Source of the DNA: Candidatus Thorarchaeota archaeon
Lineage (GTDB): Archaea; Asgardarchaeota; Thorarchaeia; Thorarchaeales; Thorarchaeaceae
DNA: 6,108 nt
Assembly: GCA_004524595.1 (NCBI GenBank)
Contig: SDOA01000178.1
Coordinates: 1 to 6,108, forward strand
Direction: 5' to 3'
Part shown: one piece after another, positions 5,895 through 6,108 of the stretch
Numbering within the stretch: the first letter of the stretch is position 1
How the letters are laid out: each line of letters starts with the position of its first letter
The notes under the pieces: model-generated
What the model was told of the DNA's origin: nothing
The model's input: only the letters and a program-made list of their open reading frames with translations
The model's database searches: none
Program-made: the position numbers and the translations under genes

Positions 5895-6108
5895 ATGTCT
5901 GAAGTTGACAAACTAAAAAAAGGCGTTGGAAAACGTTTGATACCTTGGGGAATCCTTAGTATCATAATTGGACTTATACTGTATTTTGGTTTACCAAATA
6001 CAATTCTCAGCGGTATTGGTCTTCAGGCACTCATTTGGGGATCAATCGATGTAATCATTGCATTATCCATTGTCTACAAACAGAAGGAACAGTCAGTCTC
6101 AAAAATAG
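5895..6108 (+). CDS. Small DUF6992-like membrane protein (3' end beyond window)
   Basis: The first 71 codons are present. The frame is still open at the window edge; the terminal TAG there is out of frame. A short basic N-terminus (SEVDKLKKGVGKR) is followed by two hydrophobic helices at about 15-33 (IPWGILSIIIGLILYFGL) and 39-60 (SGIGLQALIWGSIDVIIALSIV), then a charged tail YKQKEQ. The WG..S...GL.LY..... GxGLQ..xWGxIDxxIA pattern matches my recollection of DUF6992-type membrane proteins, whose function is not known; this assignment is from pattern memory only. A positive N-terminus and positive tail (KQK) suggest both ends are cytoplasmic, with the two helices forming a hairpin. Being third in the SDR/flavoenzyme operon, it may anchor or assist those enzymes at the membrane, which is inference. 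Confidence 0.7.
   Translation, partial: MSEVDKLKKGVGKRLIPWGILSIIIGLILYFGLPNTILSGIGLQALIWGSIDVIIALSIVYKQKEQSVSKI

Noticed and set aside
6106..6108. TAG at the window's end as the stop of the last gene
   Set aside because: The reading frame from ATG 5895 ends with codon ATA at 6105-6107 and one extra G, so this TAG is out of frame and the gene continues.

Overview
The window is about 6.1 kb of AT-rich DNA. It most likely comes from an archaeon, and an Asgard-type or other mesophilic archaeon would fit. The reasons are an archaeal-style ArsR-like winged-helix protein with a C-terminal TRASH-type cysteine cluster, promoter regions that suit TATA boxes better than bacterial -35/-10 pairs, and a mix of strong Shine-Dalgarno sites (GAGAGGTC) with starts that have none. 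There is no rRNA, tRNA or marker gene here, so the lineage is an inference.

Left part (1-2240, minus strand): a DUF362-family protein that runs off the left edge, preceded 139 bp upstream by a metal-type winged-helix regulator ending in C-x2-C-x21-C-x3-C. Middle (2241-2716): an AT-rich interval with a good plus-strand TATA box (TATAAAT), three copies of a TACACT motif, a possible 41-residue basic mini-protein or small RNA, and a long imperfect hairpin followed by a T-run. Next (2717-3175, minus) is an unrecognised four-helix membrane protein with a likely leaderless or short-leader promoter.

Right part (3322-6108, plus strand): a tight three-gene cluster. It holds a retinol-dehydrogenase-like short-chain dehydrogenase/reductase, an FAD-dependent phytoene-desaturase/retinol-saturase-like oxidoreductase joined to it by an ATGA overlap, and a small two-helix membrane protein resembling DUF6992 that runs off the right edge. 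The coupling suggests that the two redox enzymes act on the same hydrophobic, probably isoprenoid-like, substrate. The substrate cannot be read from the sequence. The SDR has Asp where the family's catalytic-tetrad Asn normally sits.

Nothing indicates a mobile element, CRISPR array, phage or defence island. The observations most worth a second look are the SDR/CrtI-like/membrane-protein cassette, the regulator divergon with its repeated motif, and the hairpin with its possible small RNA or peptide.
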